Source: Candidatus Flavonifractor intestinigallinarum (GTDB taxonomy: Bacteria; Bacillota; Clostridia; Oscillospirales; Oscillospiraceae). From it: a DNA stretch of 64,000 bases. Position 1 is the first letter of the stretch. The number at the start of each line of letters is the position of its first letter. Where the stretch lies: positions 1 to 64,000 of the forward strand of contig DWXO01000021.1 of the NCBI GenBank assembly GCA_019119165.1. Reading direction: 5' to 3'. Below, piece after piece: positions 19,655 through 28,314 of the stretch. Under the pieces are notes generated by a model. The model did no database searches, was not told where the DNA came from, and was given only the letters and a program-made list of their open reading frames with translations. The translations under genes and the position numbers were made by a program.

Positions 19655-19730
19655 ATAGGTGGATTGGACGATGGAATACTGACCGGGCGGGAAATCCCTG
19701 GAGCCCGCCCCGTGTAAGGAGGAACCCAAC

Positions 19731-20282
19731 ATGGCACCGACCCAAAACAACCGTATCGCCATGGTGTACTGCGCCGGCGGCAGCCGGGCCAAGCGCCGGG
19801 GAGAGGCGGACCTGTCCTACTTGGATTGCAGCATGGCAAAGCAGGCCTTTGCCGACGGGGTGCTGGAGTGCGCCCAGGGGTGCCTGGGCCTGGGCAGCTG
19901 CGTGGAGGCCTGCCGTCTGGACGCCATCCACATTGGAGCCCACGGCGCCGCCGTGGTGGACCGGGAGGCCTGTGTGGGCTGCGGCCTGTGCGTGGAGGCC
20001 TGTCCCCAGGGTCTGATCCGTCTGGTGGACGCGGACACCACCATCGTGCCCCGCTGCTCCAACCAGGACGCTGGCCCCGTGGCCCGGAACGCCTGCGACG
20101 TCAGCTGCATCACCTGCCGGATGTGTGAGCGCAACTGTCCGGCGGCCGCCATCACCATGGTGGACAACCACGCGGTGATTGATCCGGAGCTTTGCATCTC
20201 CTGCGGAATGTGCGCGGTAAAGTGCCCCCGGGGCGTGATCGTGGACGCCGACGGCGTCTTTACCGTGGCCGACTTTGCATAG
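19731..20282 (+). CDS. Multi-cluster 4Fe-4S ferredoxin, RnfB-like
   Basis: Encodes 183 residues with many cysteines. A first set (CAGG, CAQGCLGLGSCVEACRLDAI) is RnfB/FdxA-like, followed by CVGCGLCVEACPQG, a middle group CDVSCITCRMCERNCPAAAI and a last group CISCGMCAVKCPRG. It probably binds three or more 4Fe-4S clusters. It starts after TAAGGAGGA. Its place between ygfK and the molybdenum hydroxylase makes it the likely electron carrier between them; this is inference from position and cofactor content. Confidence 0.85.
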   Translation: MAPTQNNRIAMVYCAGGSRAKRRGEADLSYLDCSMAKQAFADGVLECAQGCLGLGSCVEACRLDAIHIGAHGAAVVDREACVGCGLCVEACPQGLIRLVDADTTIVPRCSNQDAGPVARNACDVSCITCRMCERNCPAAAITMVDNHAVIDPELCISCGMCAVKCPRGVIVDADGVFTVADFA

Positions 20283-20298
20283 GAAAGAGGAACCACAG

Positions 20299-22869
20299 AT
20301 GAGCTATTCTTTTACCGTAAACGGCGTCCTCCGCACCACCGAGGAGGATAAGCCCCTGCTGCGCTATCTGCGCGACGATCTGCACCTCTATTCCGTCAAG
20401 GACGGGTGCAGCGAAGGCGCCTGCGGCACCTGTACCATCGTGGTGGACGGCAAGGCCGTCAAGTCCTGTGTCCTCACCACCAAGAAGGCGGTGGGCAAGA
20501 CCATCCTTACCGTGGAGGGCCTGTCCCACGACGAGCAGGAGGCCTTTGTGTACGCCTTCGGCAAGGTGGGCGCCGTCCAGTGCGGCTTCTGTATCCCCGG
20601 CATGGTGATGGCGGGCAAGGCTCTCATTGACCGCAATCCCAACCCCTCTGAGGAGGAGATCAAGAAGGCCATCCGGGGCAACATCTGCCGGTGTACCGGC
20701 TACAAGAAGATCATCGAGGGCATTGCCCTCACCGCCGCCATTCTCCGGGGGGAGGAGAAGATTGACCCCGAGCTGGAGAAGGGTGACATCTACGGCGTGG
20801 GCGACCGGGCCTTCCGCACCGACGTGCGGGGCAAGGTGCTGGGCAGCGGCGCTTACTGCGACGACATCGAGATGGAGGGCATGGTCCATGCCTCCGCCGT
20901 CCGTTCCCAGTATCCCAGAGCAAAGGTGCTGGATATTGACGCCTCCAAGGCCCTGGAGCTGCCCGGCGTGCTGGCCGTTCTCACTGCCGAGGACGTGCCC
21001 AACAACAAAGTGGGCCACATCCAGCAGGACTGGGATGTGTTCATCGCCAAGGGCGACATCACCCGCTGCGTGGGCGACGCCATCTGCCTGGTGGTGGCTG
21101 AGAACGAGAAGGTGCTGGCCCAGGCCAAGAAGCTGGTGAAGATCAGCTATGAGCCCCTGGAGCCGGTGCGCTCCATCCAGGAGGCTATGGCCGAGAACAC
21201 CCCCAAGCTCCATCCCAACGGCAACCTGTGCCAGCAACGCCATGTGACCCGGGGCGACGCCAAGACCGCCCTGGCCAACTCCAAGTATGTGGTGACCCAG
21301 AGCTACAAGACTCCCTTCACCGAGCACGCCTTCCTGGAGCCCGAGTGCGCCGTGGCCTTCCCCTATAAGGACGGCGTGAAGGTGTACACCTCCGATCAGG
21401 GCGTGTACGACACCCGGAAGGAGATCTCCATCATGCTGGGCTGGGAGCCCGACCGCATCGTGGTGGAGAACAAGTTCGTGGGCGGCGGCTTCGGCGGCAA
21501 GGAGGACGTGTCCGTGCAGCACCTGGCGGTGCTGGCAGCCCTGAAGGTCCAGAAGCCGGTGAAGGTGAAGTTCACCCGGCAGGAGTCCATCAACTTCCAC
21601 CCCAAGCGCCACTATATGGAGGGTACCTTCACCCTGGGCTGCGACGAGAACGGCATCTTTACCGGCCTGGACTGCGAGATCTACTTCGACACCGGCGCCT
21701 ATGCCTCCCTGTGCGGCCCCGTGCTGGAGCGTGCCTGCACCCACTCCGTGGGCCCCTATTGCTACCAGAACACCGACATCCGGGGCTTCGGCTACTACAC
21801 CAACAATCCTCCCGCCGGCGCCTTCCGTGGCTTCGGCGTGTGCCAGAGCGAGTTCGCCCTGGAGTCCAACATCAACCTGCTGGCTGAGAAGGTGGGTATC
21901 TCCCCCTGGGAGATCCGCTACCGCAACGCCATTGAGCCGGGCAAGGTGCTGCCCAACGGCCAGATCGCCGACTGCTCCACCGCTCTGAAGGAGACCCTGC
22001 TGGCGGTGAAGGACGTGTACGAGGCCAACATGGACCACGCGGGCATCGCCTGCGCCATGAAGAACGCCGGCGTGGGCGTGGGCCTGCCGGACAAGGGCCG
22101 CTGCAAGCTGGTGGTGCGGGACGGCATGGTGGAGCTGTACGCCGCCGCCTCCGACATCGGCCAGGGCTGCGCCACCGTCTTCCTCCAGGTTCTGGCTCAG
22201 ACCACCGGGCTGCCCCGGCTGCTGCTGCGGAACATGGGCGCCAACTCCGAAGTGGCCCCCGACTCGGGCACCACCTCCGGCTCCCGTCAGACCCTCATCA
22301 CCGGCGAGGCCGTGCGTATGGCCGCCGTGGATCTGAAGAAGGATATGGACGAGGTGAACGGCGACCTCAGCAAGCTGGAGGGCAAGGAATATTTTGCCGA
22401 GTTCTTTGACCCCACCGACAAGCTGGGCTCCGACAAGCCCAACCCCAAGAGCCATGTGGCCTACGGCTTTGCCACCCATGTGGTTATCCTGGACGACGAG
22501 GGCCAGGTCAAGGAGGTCTACGCGGCCCACGACTCCGGCAAGGTGGTCAACCCCACCTCCATCCAGGGTCAGATCGAGGGCGGCGTGCTCATGGGTCTGG
22601 GCTACGCCCTCACCGAGGACTTCCCCCTGAAGGACTGCGTGCCCCAGGCCAAGTACGGCACCCTGGGCCTGATGCGGTCCAACCAGATCCCCGATATCCA
22701 CGCCATCTATGTGGAGAAGGACGAGCTGCTGCCCTTCGCCTACGGCGCCAAGGGCATCGGTGAGATCGCCACCATCCCCACCGCGCCGGCCGTCCAGGGC
22801 GCCTATTACGCCAAGGATCACATCCTGCGCACCAGCCTGCCCATGGAGAACACCTACTACAAAAAGTAA
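20299..22869 (+). CDS. Molybdenum hydroxylase, xanthine dehydrogenase type (XdhD-like)
   Basis: Encodes 856 residues. The N-terminal 2Fe-2S domain has C37, C42, C45 and a following cysteine; the helical second 2Fe-2S domain has C95, C98, C130 and C132 (QCGFC, NICRCTGY). The rest is the molybdopterin-binding subunit with GGGFGGKED, GAFRGFGVCQSE and the C-terminal GAKGIGE that carries the catalytic glutamate. No FAD domain is present. It matches selenium-dependent molybdenum hydroxylases of purine clusters, hydroxylating purines. No in-frame UGA occurs, so any selenium would be a cofactor and not selenocysteine. Start ATG 20299 gives MSYSFTVNG. Confidence 0.92.
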   Translation: MSYSFTVNGVLRTTEEDKPLLRYLRDDLHLYSVKDGCSEGACGTCTIVVDGKAVKSCVLTTKKAVGKTILTVEGLSHDEQEAFVYAFGKVGAVQCGFCIPGMVMAGKALIDRNPNPSEEEIKKAIRGNICRCTGYKKIIEGIALTAAILRGEEKIDPELEKGDIYGVGDRAFRTDVRGKVLGSGAYCDDIEMEGMVHASAVRSQYPRAKVLDIDASKALELPGVLAVLTAEDVPNNKVGHIQQDWDVFIAKGDITRCVGDAICLVVAENEKVLAQAKKLVKISYEPLEPVRSIQEAMAENTPKLHPNGNLCQQRHVTRGDAKTALANSKYVVTQSYKTPFTEHAFLEPECAVAFPYKDGVKVYTSDQGVYDTRKEISIMLGWEPDRIVVENKFVGGGFGGKEDVSVQHLAVLAALKVQKPVKVKFTRQESINFHPKRHYMEGTFTLGCDENGIFTGLDCEIYFDTGAYASLCGPVLERACTHSVGPYCYQNTDIRGFGYYTNNPPAGAFRGFGVCQSEFALESNINLLAEKVGISPWEIRYRNAIEPGKVLPNGQIADCSTALKETLLAVKDVYEANMDHAGIACAMKNAGVGVGLPDKGRCKLVVRDGMVELYAAASDIGQGCATVFLQVLAQTTGLPRLLLRNMGANSEVAPDSGTTSGSRQTLITGEAVRMAAVDLKKDMDEVNGDLSKLEGKEYFAEFFDPTDKLGSDKPNPKSHVAYGFATHVVILDDEGQVKEVYAAHDSGKVVNPTSIQGQIEGGVLMGLGYALTEDFPLKDCVPQAKYGTLGLMRSNQIPDIHAIYVEKDELLPFAYGAKGIGEIATIPTAPAVQGAYYAKDHILRTSLPMENTYYKK

Positions 22870-22921
22870 GCAGCGAATCATACCCAGTTACCCAGTTACG
22901 GAGGCCGCCCAAAGACCTTCC

Positions 22922-22973
22922 AGGGGGCCTCGGATCAGCGGTGGAAAACTGCCGCTCTGAGGCCCCCTTTTTT
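22922..22973 (+). terminator. Terminator after the xdh-like gene
   Basis: AGGGGGCCTC (22922-22931) pairs with GAGGCCCCCT (22959-22968), with AGCGG/CCGCT pairing inside, followed by six T. It ends the ssnA-ygfK-ferredoxin-xdh transcript. The remaining bases up to the next promoter hold no gene. Confidence 0.9.
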
Positions 22974-23078
22974 GCGCCCACAGGCAAGAGGGGAGGGGGT
23001 AGAATCCACTGAAACCAGAGAGTTTGAAACGCTACCAAAAAATTTTTTAGCTTCTCAATATTTTTTTCTGATTTCCTC

Positions 23079-23106
23079 TTGACAACTGGAAAACAAGTGG
23101 TATGAT
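23079..23106 (+). promoter_or_regulatory. Strong promoter of the ygeX operon
   Basis: A perfect TTGACA (23079-23084) and TATGAT (23101-23106) are spaced by 16 bases, about 60 bases upstream of ygeX. A separate transcript for ygeX-ygeY-ygeW-arcC follows. Confidence 0.85.
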
Positions 23107-23168
23107 GGTCTCAGAAAAACAAAAGAAAGTTTGCGAGTGCGCAAAGAAAATTTGGAGGCGAGTGTTCG

Positions 23169-24404
23169 ATGAAAGACCAGCTCAAATGGGTCCTCAACAA
23201 AATGCCGAAGAGCGACGACAAGCAGCTGGACGTGATGTCCCTGTCCAACGTGGCCAAGGCCCGCTTCTTCCACAGCTCCTTCCCCCAGTACTCCATCACC
23301 CCCCTGGCTCAGCTGGAGGGCATGGCCAAGTACCTGGGCCTGGGCGGCGTGTATGTGAAGGACGAGTCCTACCGCTTCGGCCTCAACGCCTTTAAGGTGC
23401 TGGGCGGCTCCTTCGCCATGGCCAAGTACATTGCCAAGGAGATGGGCCGGGACGTTTCCGAGATGACCTACGACTACCTGACCAGCGAGGCCTTCCGCAA
23501 GGAGTTCGGTCAGGCCACCTTCTTCACCGCCACCGACGGCAACCACGGCCGCGGCGTGGCCTGGGCTGCCAACAAGCTGGGCCAGAAGGCTGTGGTACAT
23601 ATGCCCAAGGGCAGCGCCAAGTCCCGCTTTGACAACATCGCCAAGGAGGGCGCCAAGGTCACCATCGAGGAGGTCAACTACGACGACTGCGTGCGTATGG
23701 CCGCCGCCGAGGCCGAGCAGACCGAGCACGGCGTCATCGTGCAGGACACCGCCTGGGACGGCTACGAGGAGATCCCCTCCTGGATCATGCAGGGCTACGG
23801 CACCATGGCCAACGAGGCCGCCGATCAGCTCCGTCAGTGCGGCGTGAACCGCCCCACCCACGTGTTCGTGCAGGCGGGCGTTGGCTCTCTGGCCGGCGCT
23901 GTGGTGGGTTACTTCACCAACCTGTTCCCCAATGATCCCCCCAAGTTCGTGGTAATGGAAGCCCGCGCTGCCGACTGCCTCTACCAGGGCGCTCTGGCCG
24001 CCGACGGCAAGCCCCGCATCGTGACCGGCGACCTCCAGACCATCATGGCCGGTCTGGCCTGCGGCGAGCCCAACACCATCTCCTGGGATATCCTGCGCAA
24101 CCATGTGTCCGCTTTCATCTCCTGCCCCGACTGGGTCAGCGCCAAGGGTATGCGGATGCTGGGCGTGCCCGTGAAGGGCGATCCCACCGTGATCTCCGGC
24201 GAGTCCGGCGCCGTGGGCATGGGCTGCCTGGACGCCATTATGTGCGACGACACCTACAAGGAGCTGCGTGACGCTCTGGAGCTCAACCGCTTCAGCCAGG
24301 TGCTCATGTTCTCCACCGAGGGCAACACCGATCCCCTGAAGTTCCGCCGGGTGATCTGGGACGGCGAGTATCCCACCACCGAGACCCCCCAGAAGCCCTA
24401 CTAA
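23169..24404 (+). CDS. ygeX: 2,3-diaminopropionate ammonia-lyase
   Basis: Encodes 411 residues, close to the E. coli YgeX length. This PLP enzyme converts 2,3-diaminopropionate to pyruvate and two ammonia. The PLP lysine is K76 in NAFKVLGGSFA, the phosphate-binding loop region includes TDGNHGRGVAWAANKLG, and QAGVGSLAGAVVGY is the glycine-rich loop. It begins after TTTGGAGG. In purine-degrading gut anaerobes this enzyme uses diaminopropionate formed from the urate ring, feeding pyruvate to fermentation. Confidence 0.94.
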   Translation: MKDQLKWVLNKMPKSDDKQLDVMSLSNVAKARFFHSSFPQYSITPLAQLEGMAKYLGLGGVYVKDESYRFGLNAFKVLGGSFAMAKYIAKEMGRDVSEMTYDYLTSEAFRKEFGQATFFTATDGNHGRGVAWAANKLGQKAVVHMPKGSAKSRFDNIAKEGAKVTIEEVNYDDCVRMAAAEAEQTEHGVIVQDTAWDGYEEIPSWIMQGYGTMANEAADQLRQCGVNRPTHVFVQAGVGSLAGAVVGYFTNLFPNDPPKFVVMEARAADCLYQGALAADGKPRIVTGDLQTIMAGLACGEPNTISWDILRNHVSAFISCPDWVSAKGMRMLGVPVKGDPTVISGESGAVGMGCLDAIMCDDTYKELRDALELNRFSQVLMFSTEGNTDPLKFRRVIWDGEYPTTETPQKPY

Positions 24405-24469
24405 GTTCGTGCCGACCGGGATTATTCCCGATGAAACCGTGAAATAAATTGAAAATGGAGGTCATTACC

Positions 24470-25861
24470 ATGGATTTTGAGAAGATCAAAGCTGCTGCCG
24501 AAGGTTATAAGGCCGACATGACCCGCTTCCTGCGGGACATGATCCGCATCCCCAGCGAGAGCTGCGAGGAGAAGGGCGTTTGCGAGTGCATCAAGGCCGA
24601 GATGGAGAAGCTGGGCTTTGACAAGGCCGAGTTCGACGGCCTGGGCAACGTGATCGGCTGGATGGGCGAGGGCGACAAGATCATCGCCATCGACTCCCAC
24701 ATCGACACCGTGGGCATCGGCAACATCAACAACTGGACCCACGACCCCTACGAGGGCTATGAGGACGACGAGGTCATCTACGGCCGCGGCGGTTCCGACC
24801 AGGAGGGCGGCATGGCTTCCGCCGTGTACGGCGCCAAGATCATGAAGGATCTGGGCCTGATCCCCGCCGGCTACAAGATCATGGTGGTGGGCTCCGTTCA
24901 GGAAGAGGACTGCGACGGTATGTGCTGGCAGTACATCGTCAACAAGTTCTTCCCCGCCAACGGCATCAAGAAGGAGCAGGTTGAGTTCGTTATCTCCACC
25001 GAGCCCACCGACGGCGGCATCTACCGCGGTCACCGCGGCCGTATGGAGATCCGCGTGGACGTGAAGGGCGTGTCCTGCCACGGCTCCGCTCCCGAGCGCG
25101 GCGACAACGCCATCTACAAGATGGCCGACATTCTCCAGGACGTGCGCGCCCTCAACGAGAACGACGACGCCGACTCCACCGAGATCAAGGGCCTCGTGAA
25201 GATGCTCAACCCCAAGTACAACCCCGACCACTACGAGGACGCCCGCTTCCTGGGCCGCGGCACCTGCACCACCTCCCAGATCTTCTACACCTCTCCCAGC
25301 CGCTGCGCTGTGGCTGACTCCTGCTCCATCTCCATCGACCGCCGCATGACCGCCGGCGAGACCTGGGATTCCTGCCTGGAGGAGATCCGCAACCTGCCCA
25401 GCGTGAAGAAGTACGGCGACGACGTGAAGGTCTCCATGTATATGTACGACCGTCCCTCCTGGACCGGCGAGGTGTACGAGACCGAGGCTTACTTCCCCAC
25501 CTGGATCAACAAGGAGAACGCCGCTCACGTTCAGGCTCTGGCCGACGCCCACCACGCCCTGTTCGGCGAGGAGCGCATCGGGCCCGACGGCGCCATGCAC
25601 CTGCGTCACCGTCCTCTGATCGACAAGTGGACCTTCTCCACCAACGGCGTTGCCATCCAGGGCCGCTACGGCATCCCCTGCGTGGGCTTCGGCCCCGGCG
25701 CCGAGTCTCAGGCTCACGCCCCCAACGAGATCACCTGGAAGCAGGATCTGGTCTCCTGCGCCGCCCTGTACGCCGCCGTGCCCGGCCTGTACAAGGAGGA
25801 GAACAAGACCGCTGACGTGACCCAGTTCCGCGCCGGCAAGACCAACAACAACATCCAGTAA
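24470..25861 (+). CDS. ygeY: YgeY family M20 metallohydrolase
   Basis: Encodes 463 residues. Metal-binding motifs of M20 peptidases are present: IDSHIDTVG near residue 75, [10 protein letters not shown] near 108 and [11 protein letters not shown] near 145, with a dimerisation lid domain after that (about 190-320). The family is annotated as selenium-metabolism-linked and occurs with ygeX and ygeW; it is likely to hydrolyse an amide or ureido intermediate. ATG 24470 follows TGGAGG; the upstream ATG at 24449 lies before that site. A small stem (CGGGATTATTCCCG) lies in the 65-base spacer after ygeX. Confidence 0.92.
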   Translation: MDFEKIKAAAEGYKADMTRFLRDMIRIPSESCEEKGVCECIKAEMEKLGFDKAEFDGLGNVIGWMGEGDKIIAIDSHIDTVGIGNINNWTHDPYEGYEDDEVIYGRGGSDQEGGMASAVYGAKIMKDLGLIPAGYKIMVVGSVQEEDCDGMCWQYIVNKFFPANGIKKEQVEFVISTEPTDGGIYRGHRGRMEIRVDVKGVSCHGSAPERGDNAIYKMADILQDVRALNENDDADSTEIKGLVKMLNPKYNPDHYEDARFLGRGTCTTSQIFYTSPSRCAVADSCSISIDRRMTAGETWDSCLEEIRNLPSVKKYGDDVKVSMYMYDRPSWTGEVYETEAYFPTWINKENAAHVQALADAHHALFGEERIGPDGAMHLRHRPLIDKWTFSTNGVAIQGRYGIPCVGFGPGAESQAHAPNEITWKQDLVSCAALYAAVPGLYKEENKTADVTQFRAGKTNNNIQ

Positions 25862-25872
25862 TTTCGTCCCAT

Positions 25873-25894
25873 AAGGGGCGGCGCAAGCCGCCCC
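25873..25894. repeat. GC-rich palindrome between ygeY and ygeW
   Basis: GGGGCGGC and GCCGCCCC flank a short GCAA-like loop just after the ygeY stop. There is no T-run. It resembles a REP-type unit and may protect the ygeXY message from 3' decay. Confidence 0.55.
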
Positions 25895-25957
25895 TGCGGA
25901 TATGAAACCCGTATCCATCCACCAACCGACTAAATATTGAAAAGGAGATCGATTGCA

Positions 25958-27157
25958 ATGGACAAGACTCTGCAGATGTATATTGACAAGCTGAATTCCC
26001 TGAACTTCAAGGAGATGTACGAGGGCGACTTCTTCCTGACCTGGGACAAGAGCGACGACGAGATCGAGGCCGTTTTCACCGTGGCCGACGCTCTGCGCTA
26101 TATGCGTGAGAACAACATCTCCACCAAGATCTTCGAGTCCGGCCTGGGCATCTCCCTGTTCCGCGACAACTCCACCCGCACCCGTTTCTCCTTCGCTTCC
26201 GCTTGTAACCTGCTGGGCCTGGAGGTTCAGGACCTGGACGAGGGCAAGAGCCAGATCGCTCACGGCGAGACCGTCCGCGAGACCGCTAACATGATCTCCT
26301 TCATGGCCGACGTCATCGGCATCCGCGACGATATGTACATCGGCAAGGGCCACACCTATCAGAAGGAAGTGGTCGAGGCCGTGACCCAGGGCCACAAGGA
26401 CGGCGTTCTGGAGCAGAAGCCCACCCTGGTCAACCTGCAGTGCGACATCGACCACCCCACCCAGGCTATGGCCGATATGCTGCACATCATCCATCACTTC
26501 GGCGGCGTTGAGAACCTGAAGGGCAAGAAGATCGCCATGACCTGGGCTTACAGCCCCTCCTACGGCAAGCCCCTCTCCGTGCCCCAGGGCATCATCGGCC
26601 TGATGAGCCGCTTCGGCATGGACGTCGTCCTGGCTCACCCCGAGGGATACGAGGTTATGCCCGAGGTCGAGGAGGTCGCCAAGAAGAACGCCGAGAAGTC
26701 CGGCGGCACCTTCACCAAGACCAACAGCATGGCTGAGGCCTTCAAGGATGCCGACATCGTGTATCCCAAGAGCTGGGCTCCCTTCGCCGCCATGGAGAAG
26801 CGCACCAACCTGTACGCCGAGGGCGACACCGACGGCATCAAGGCTCTGGAGAAGGAGCTGCTGGCTCAGAACGCCAACCACAAGGATTGGTGCTGCACCG
26901 AGGAGCTGATGAAGACCACCAAGGACGGCAAGGCTCTGTATATGCACTGCCTGCCCGCCGACATCAACGACGTGTCCTGCAAGGACGGCGAGGTCGAGGC
27001 TTCCGTGTTCGATCGCTATCGTGATCCTCTGTACAAGGAGGCTTCCTACAAGCCCTACATCATTGCCGCTATGATCTTCCTGGCTAAGGTTAAGGATCCC
27101 CAGGCCACTCTGAAGGCCCTGGAGGAGCGCGGCATCGCCCGTTGGTTCCAGAAGTAA
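25958..27157 (+). CDS. ygeW: YgeW-type knotted carbamoyltransferase
   Basis: Encodes 399 residues. The carbamoyl-phosphate motif is NSTRTRFSFASA (near residue 72), with HPTQAMADML and the HCLPAD motif near residue 328, as in ornithine/aspartate carbamoyltransferases. YgeW belongs to the knotted group of unknown substrate and is thought to run in the catabolic direction, releasing carbamoyl phosphate from a ureido compound. It starts after AAAGGAG. The carbamate kinase gene follows, which would turn the carbamoyl phosphate into ATP. Confidence 0.93.
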   Translation: MDKTLQMYIDKLNSLNFKEMYEGDFFLTWDKSDDEIEAVFTVADALRYMRENNISTKIFESGLGISLFRDNSTRTRFSFASACNLLGLEVQDLDEGKSQIAHGETVRETANMISFMADVIGIRDDMYIGKGHTYQKEVVEAVTQGHKDGVLEQKPTLVNLQCDIDHPTQAMADMLHIIHHFGGVENLKGKKIAMTWAYSPSYGKPLSVPQGIIGLMSRFGMDVVLAHPEGYEVMPEVEEVAKKNAEKSGGTFTKTNSMAEAFKDADIVYPKSWAPFAAMEKRTNLYAEGDTDGIKALEKELLAQNANHKDWCCTEELMKTTKDGKALYMHCLPADINDVSCKDGEVEASVFDRYRDPLYKEASYKPYIIAAMIFLAKVKDPQATLKALEERGIARWFQK

Positions 27158-27206
27158 GATTCTGATCCATATCTGACTTCCATTTTTCCTTCCCCTTCCT
27201 TTTAGA

Positions 27207-27252
27207 GGCCCGTCCGCATAGGTCAACCTGCCTGTATCTGTGCGGACGGGCC
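27207..27252. repeat. 12-bp-arm hairpin between ygeW and arcC
   Basis: GGCCCGTCCGCA (27207-27218) pairs perfectly with TGCGGACGGGCC (27241-27252) around a 22-base loop. It is followed by CCACTATTTTACG, only a weak T-tract, so partial termination or mRNA stabilisation are both possible. Confidence 0.6.
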
Positions 27253-27283
27253 CCACTATTTTACGAATATTGAGGTGTTTATC

Positions 27284-28225
27284 ATGGGCAAGCGTATCGT
27301 GATCGCCCTGGGCGGCAATGCTCTGGGCAACAATCTTCCTGAGCAGATGATCGCCGTGAAGCAGACCGCCAAGGCCATCGTGGACCTGATCCAGGAGGGC
27401 CATGAGGTCATCATCGCCCACGGCAACGGTCCCCAGGTGGGCATGATCCAGAAGGCCATGACCGAGCTGACCCGTTCCGATCCCGAGAAGTACATTCCCT
27501 GCCCCCTGTCTGTGTGCGTGGCCATGAGCCAGGGCTACATCGGCTACGATCTGCAGAACGCTCTGCGTGAGGAGCTGCTGGACCGGGGCATCAACAAGGG
27601 CGTGGCCACCGTGCTGACCCAGGTGGAAGTGGACCCCGAGGACAAGGCTTTCCAGAATCCCACCAAGCCCATCGGCGCCTTCATGACCAAGGAAGAGGCC
27701 GACAAGATGGTGGCCGAGCGCGGCTACAACGTCATCGAGGACGCCGGCCGCGGCTATCGCCGTGTGGTGGCTTCCCCCAAGCCCCAGTCCATCATCGAGA
27801 TCCAGTCCATCCGTGACATGGTGGCCGCCGGCCTGGTGGTCGTGGCCTGCGGCGGCGGCGGTATCCCCGTCTACAAGACCGAGGGGCATCACCTGAAGGG
27901 CGCCGCTGCCGTCATCGACAAGGACTTTGCCTCCTGCGTGCTGGCCCAGCAGGTGGAGGCCGACACCCTCATCATCCTCACCGCCGTGGAGAAGGTGGCC
28001 ATCAACTTCGGCAAGCCCGACGAGAAGTGGCTGGACTCCCTCACTCCCGACGAAGCCCGCAAGTACATCGCCGAGGGCCACTTCGCTCCCGGCTCCATGC
28101 TGCCCAAGGTGCAGGCCGCTGTGGAGTTCGCTGAGAGCGCTCCCGGCCGCTCCGCTCTCATCACCCTGCTGGAGAAGGCCAAGGACGGCGTCGCCGGCCG
28201 CACCGGTACCGCCATCCATCAGTAA
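27284..28225 (+). CDS. arcC: Carbamate kinase
   Basis: Encodes 313 residues, the family length. It transfers phosphate from carbamoyl phosphate to ADP, giving ATP, CO2 and ammonia. Motifs: ALGGNALG at the N-terminus, HGNGPQVG near residue 47, ACGGGGIPV near 190 and DKDFASCVLAQQVEAD near 212. ATG 27284 follows GAGGTG. As the last gene of the ygeX-ygeY-ygeW set it supplies the energy-conserving step of the pathway; it corresponds in role to YqeA. Confidence 0.95.
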   Translation: MGKRIVIALGGNALGNNLPEQMIAVKQTAKAIVDLIQEGHEVIIAHGNGPQVGMIQKAMTELTRSDPEKYIPCPLSVCVAMSQGYIGYDLQNALREELLDRGINKGVATVLTQVEVDPEDKAFQNPTKPIGAFMTKEEADKMVAERGYNVIEDAGRGYRRVVASPKPQSIIEIQSIRDMVAAGLVVVACGGGGIPVYKTEGHHLKGAAAVIDKDFASCVLAQQVEADTLIILTAVEKVAINFGKPDEKWLDSLTPDEARKYIAEGHFAPGSMLPKVQAAVEFAESAPGRSALITLLEKAKDGVAGRTGTAIHQ

Positions 28226-28235
28226 TCTATACCAG

Positions 28236-28275
28236 AAAAGAGCACGTTCCGGAATCATCCGGAACGTGCTCTTTT
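28236..28275 (+). terminator. Terminator after the carbamate kinase gene
   Basis: AAAAGAGCACGTTCCGGA pairs with TCCGGAACGTGCTCTTTT around ATCA, a perfect 18-bp stem ending in T. Confidence 0.94.
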
Positions 28276-28277
28276 GC

Positions 28278-28311
28278 TATAAAAATTCCCCTGCCGTCAG
28301 GCAGGGGAATT
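28278..28311 (-). terminator. Terminator of the pst-pho operon
   Basis: AATTCCCCTGCC (28284-28295) and GGCAGGGGAATT (28300-28311) form a 12-bp stem. Read on the minus strand it ends in a run of T and lies directly after the phoR stop. Confidence 0.92.
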
Positions 28312-28314
28312 GTA

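Noticed and set aside
20299-22869. Selenocysteine in the molybdenum hydroxylase
   Set aside because: No in-frame UGA was found in ssnA, ygfK or the hydroxylase; selenium in this enzyme type is a labile cofactor.
24422-28258. A 1278-codon open frame on the minus strand across ygeY, ygeW and arcC
   Set aside because: It is the mirror of strongly biased plus-strand codons in GC-rich genes; its translation is low-complexity (H, G, V, L, D rich) and it runs across several real genes with ribosome binding sites.
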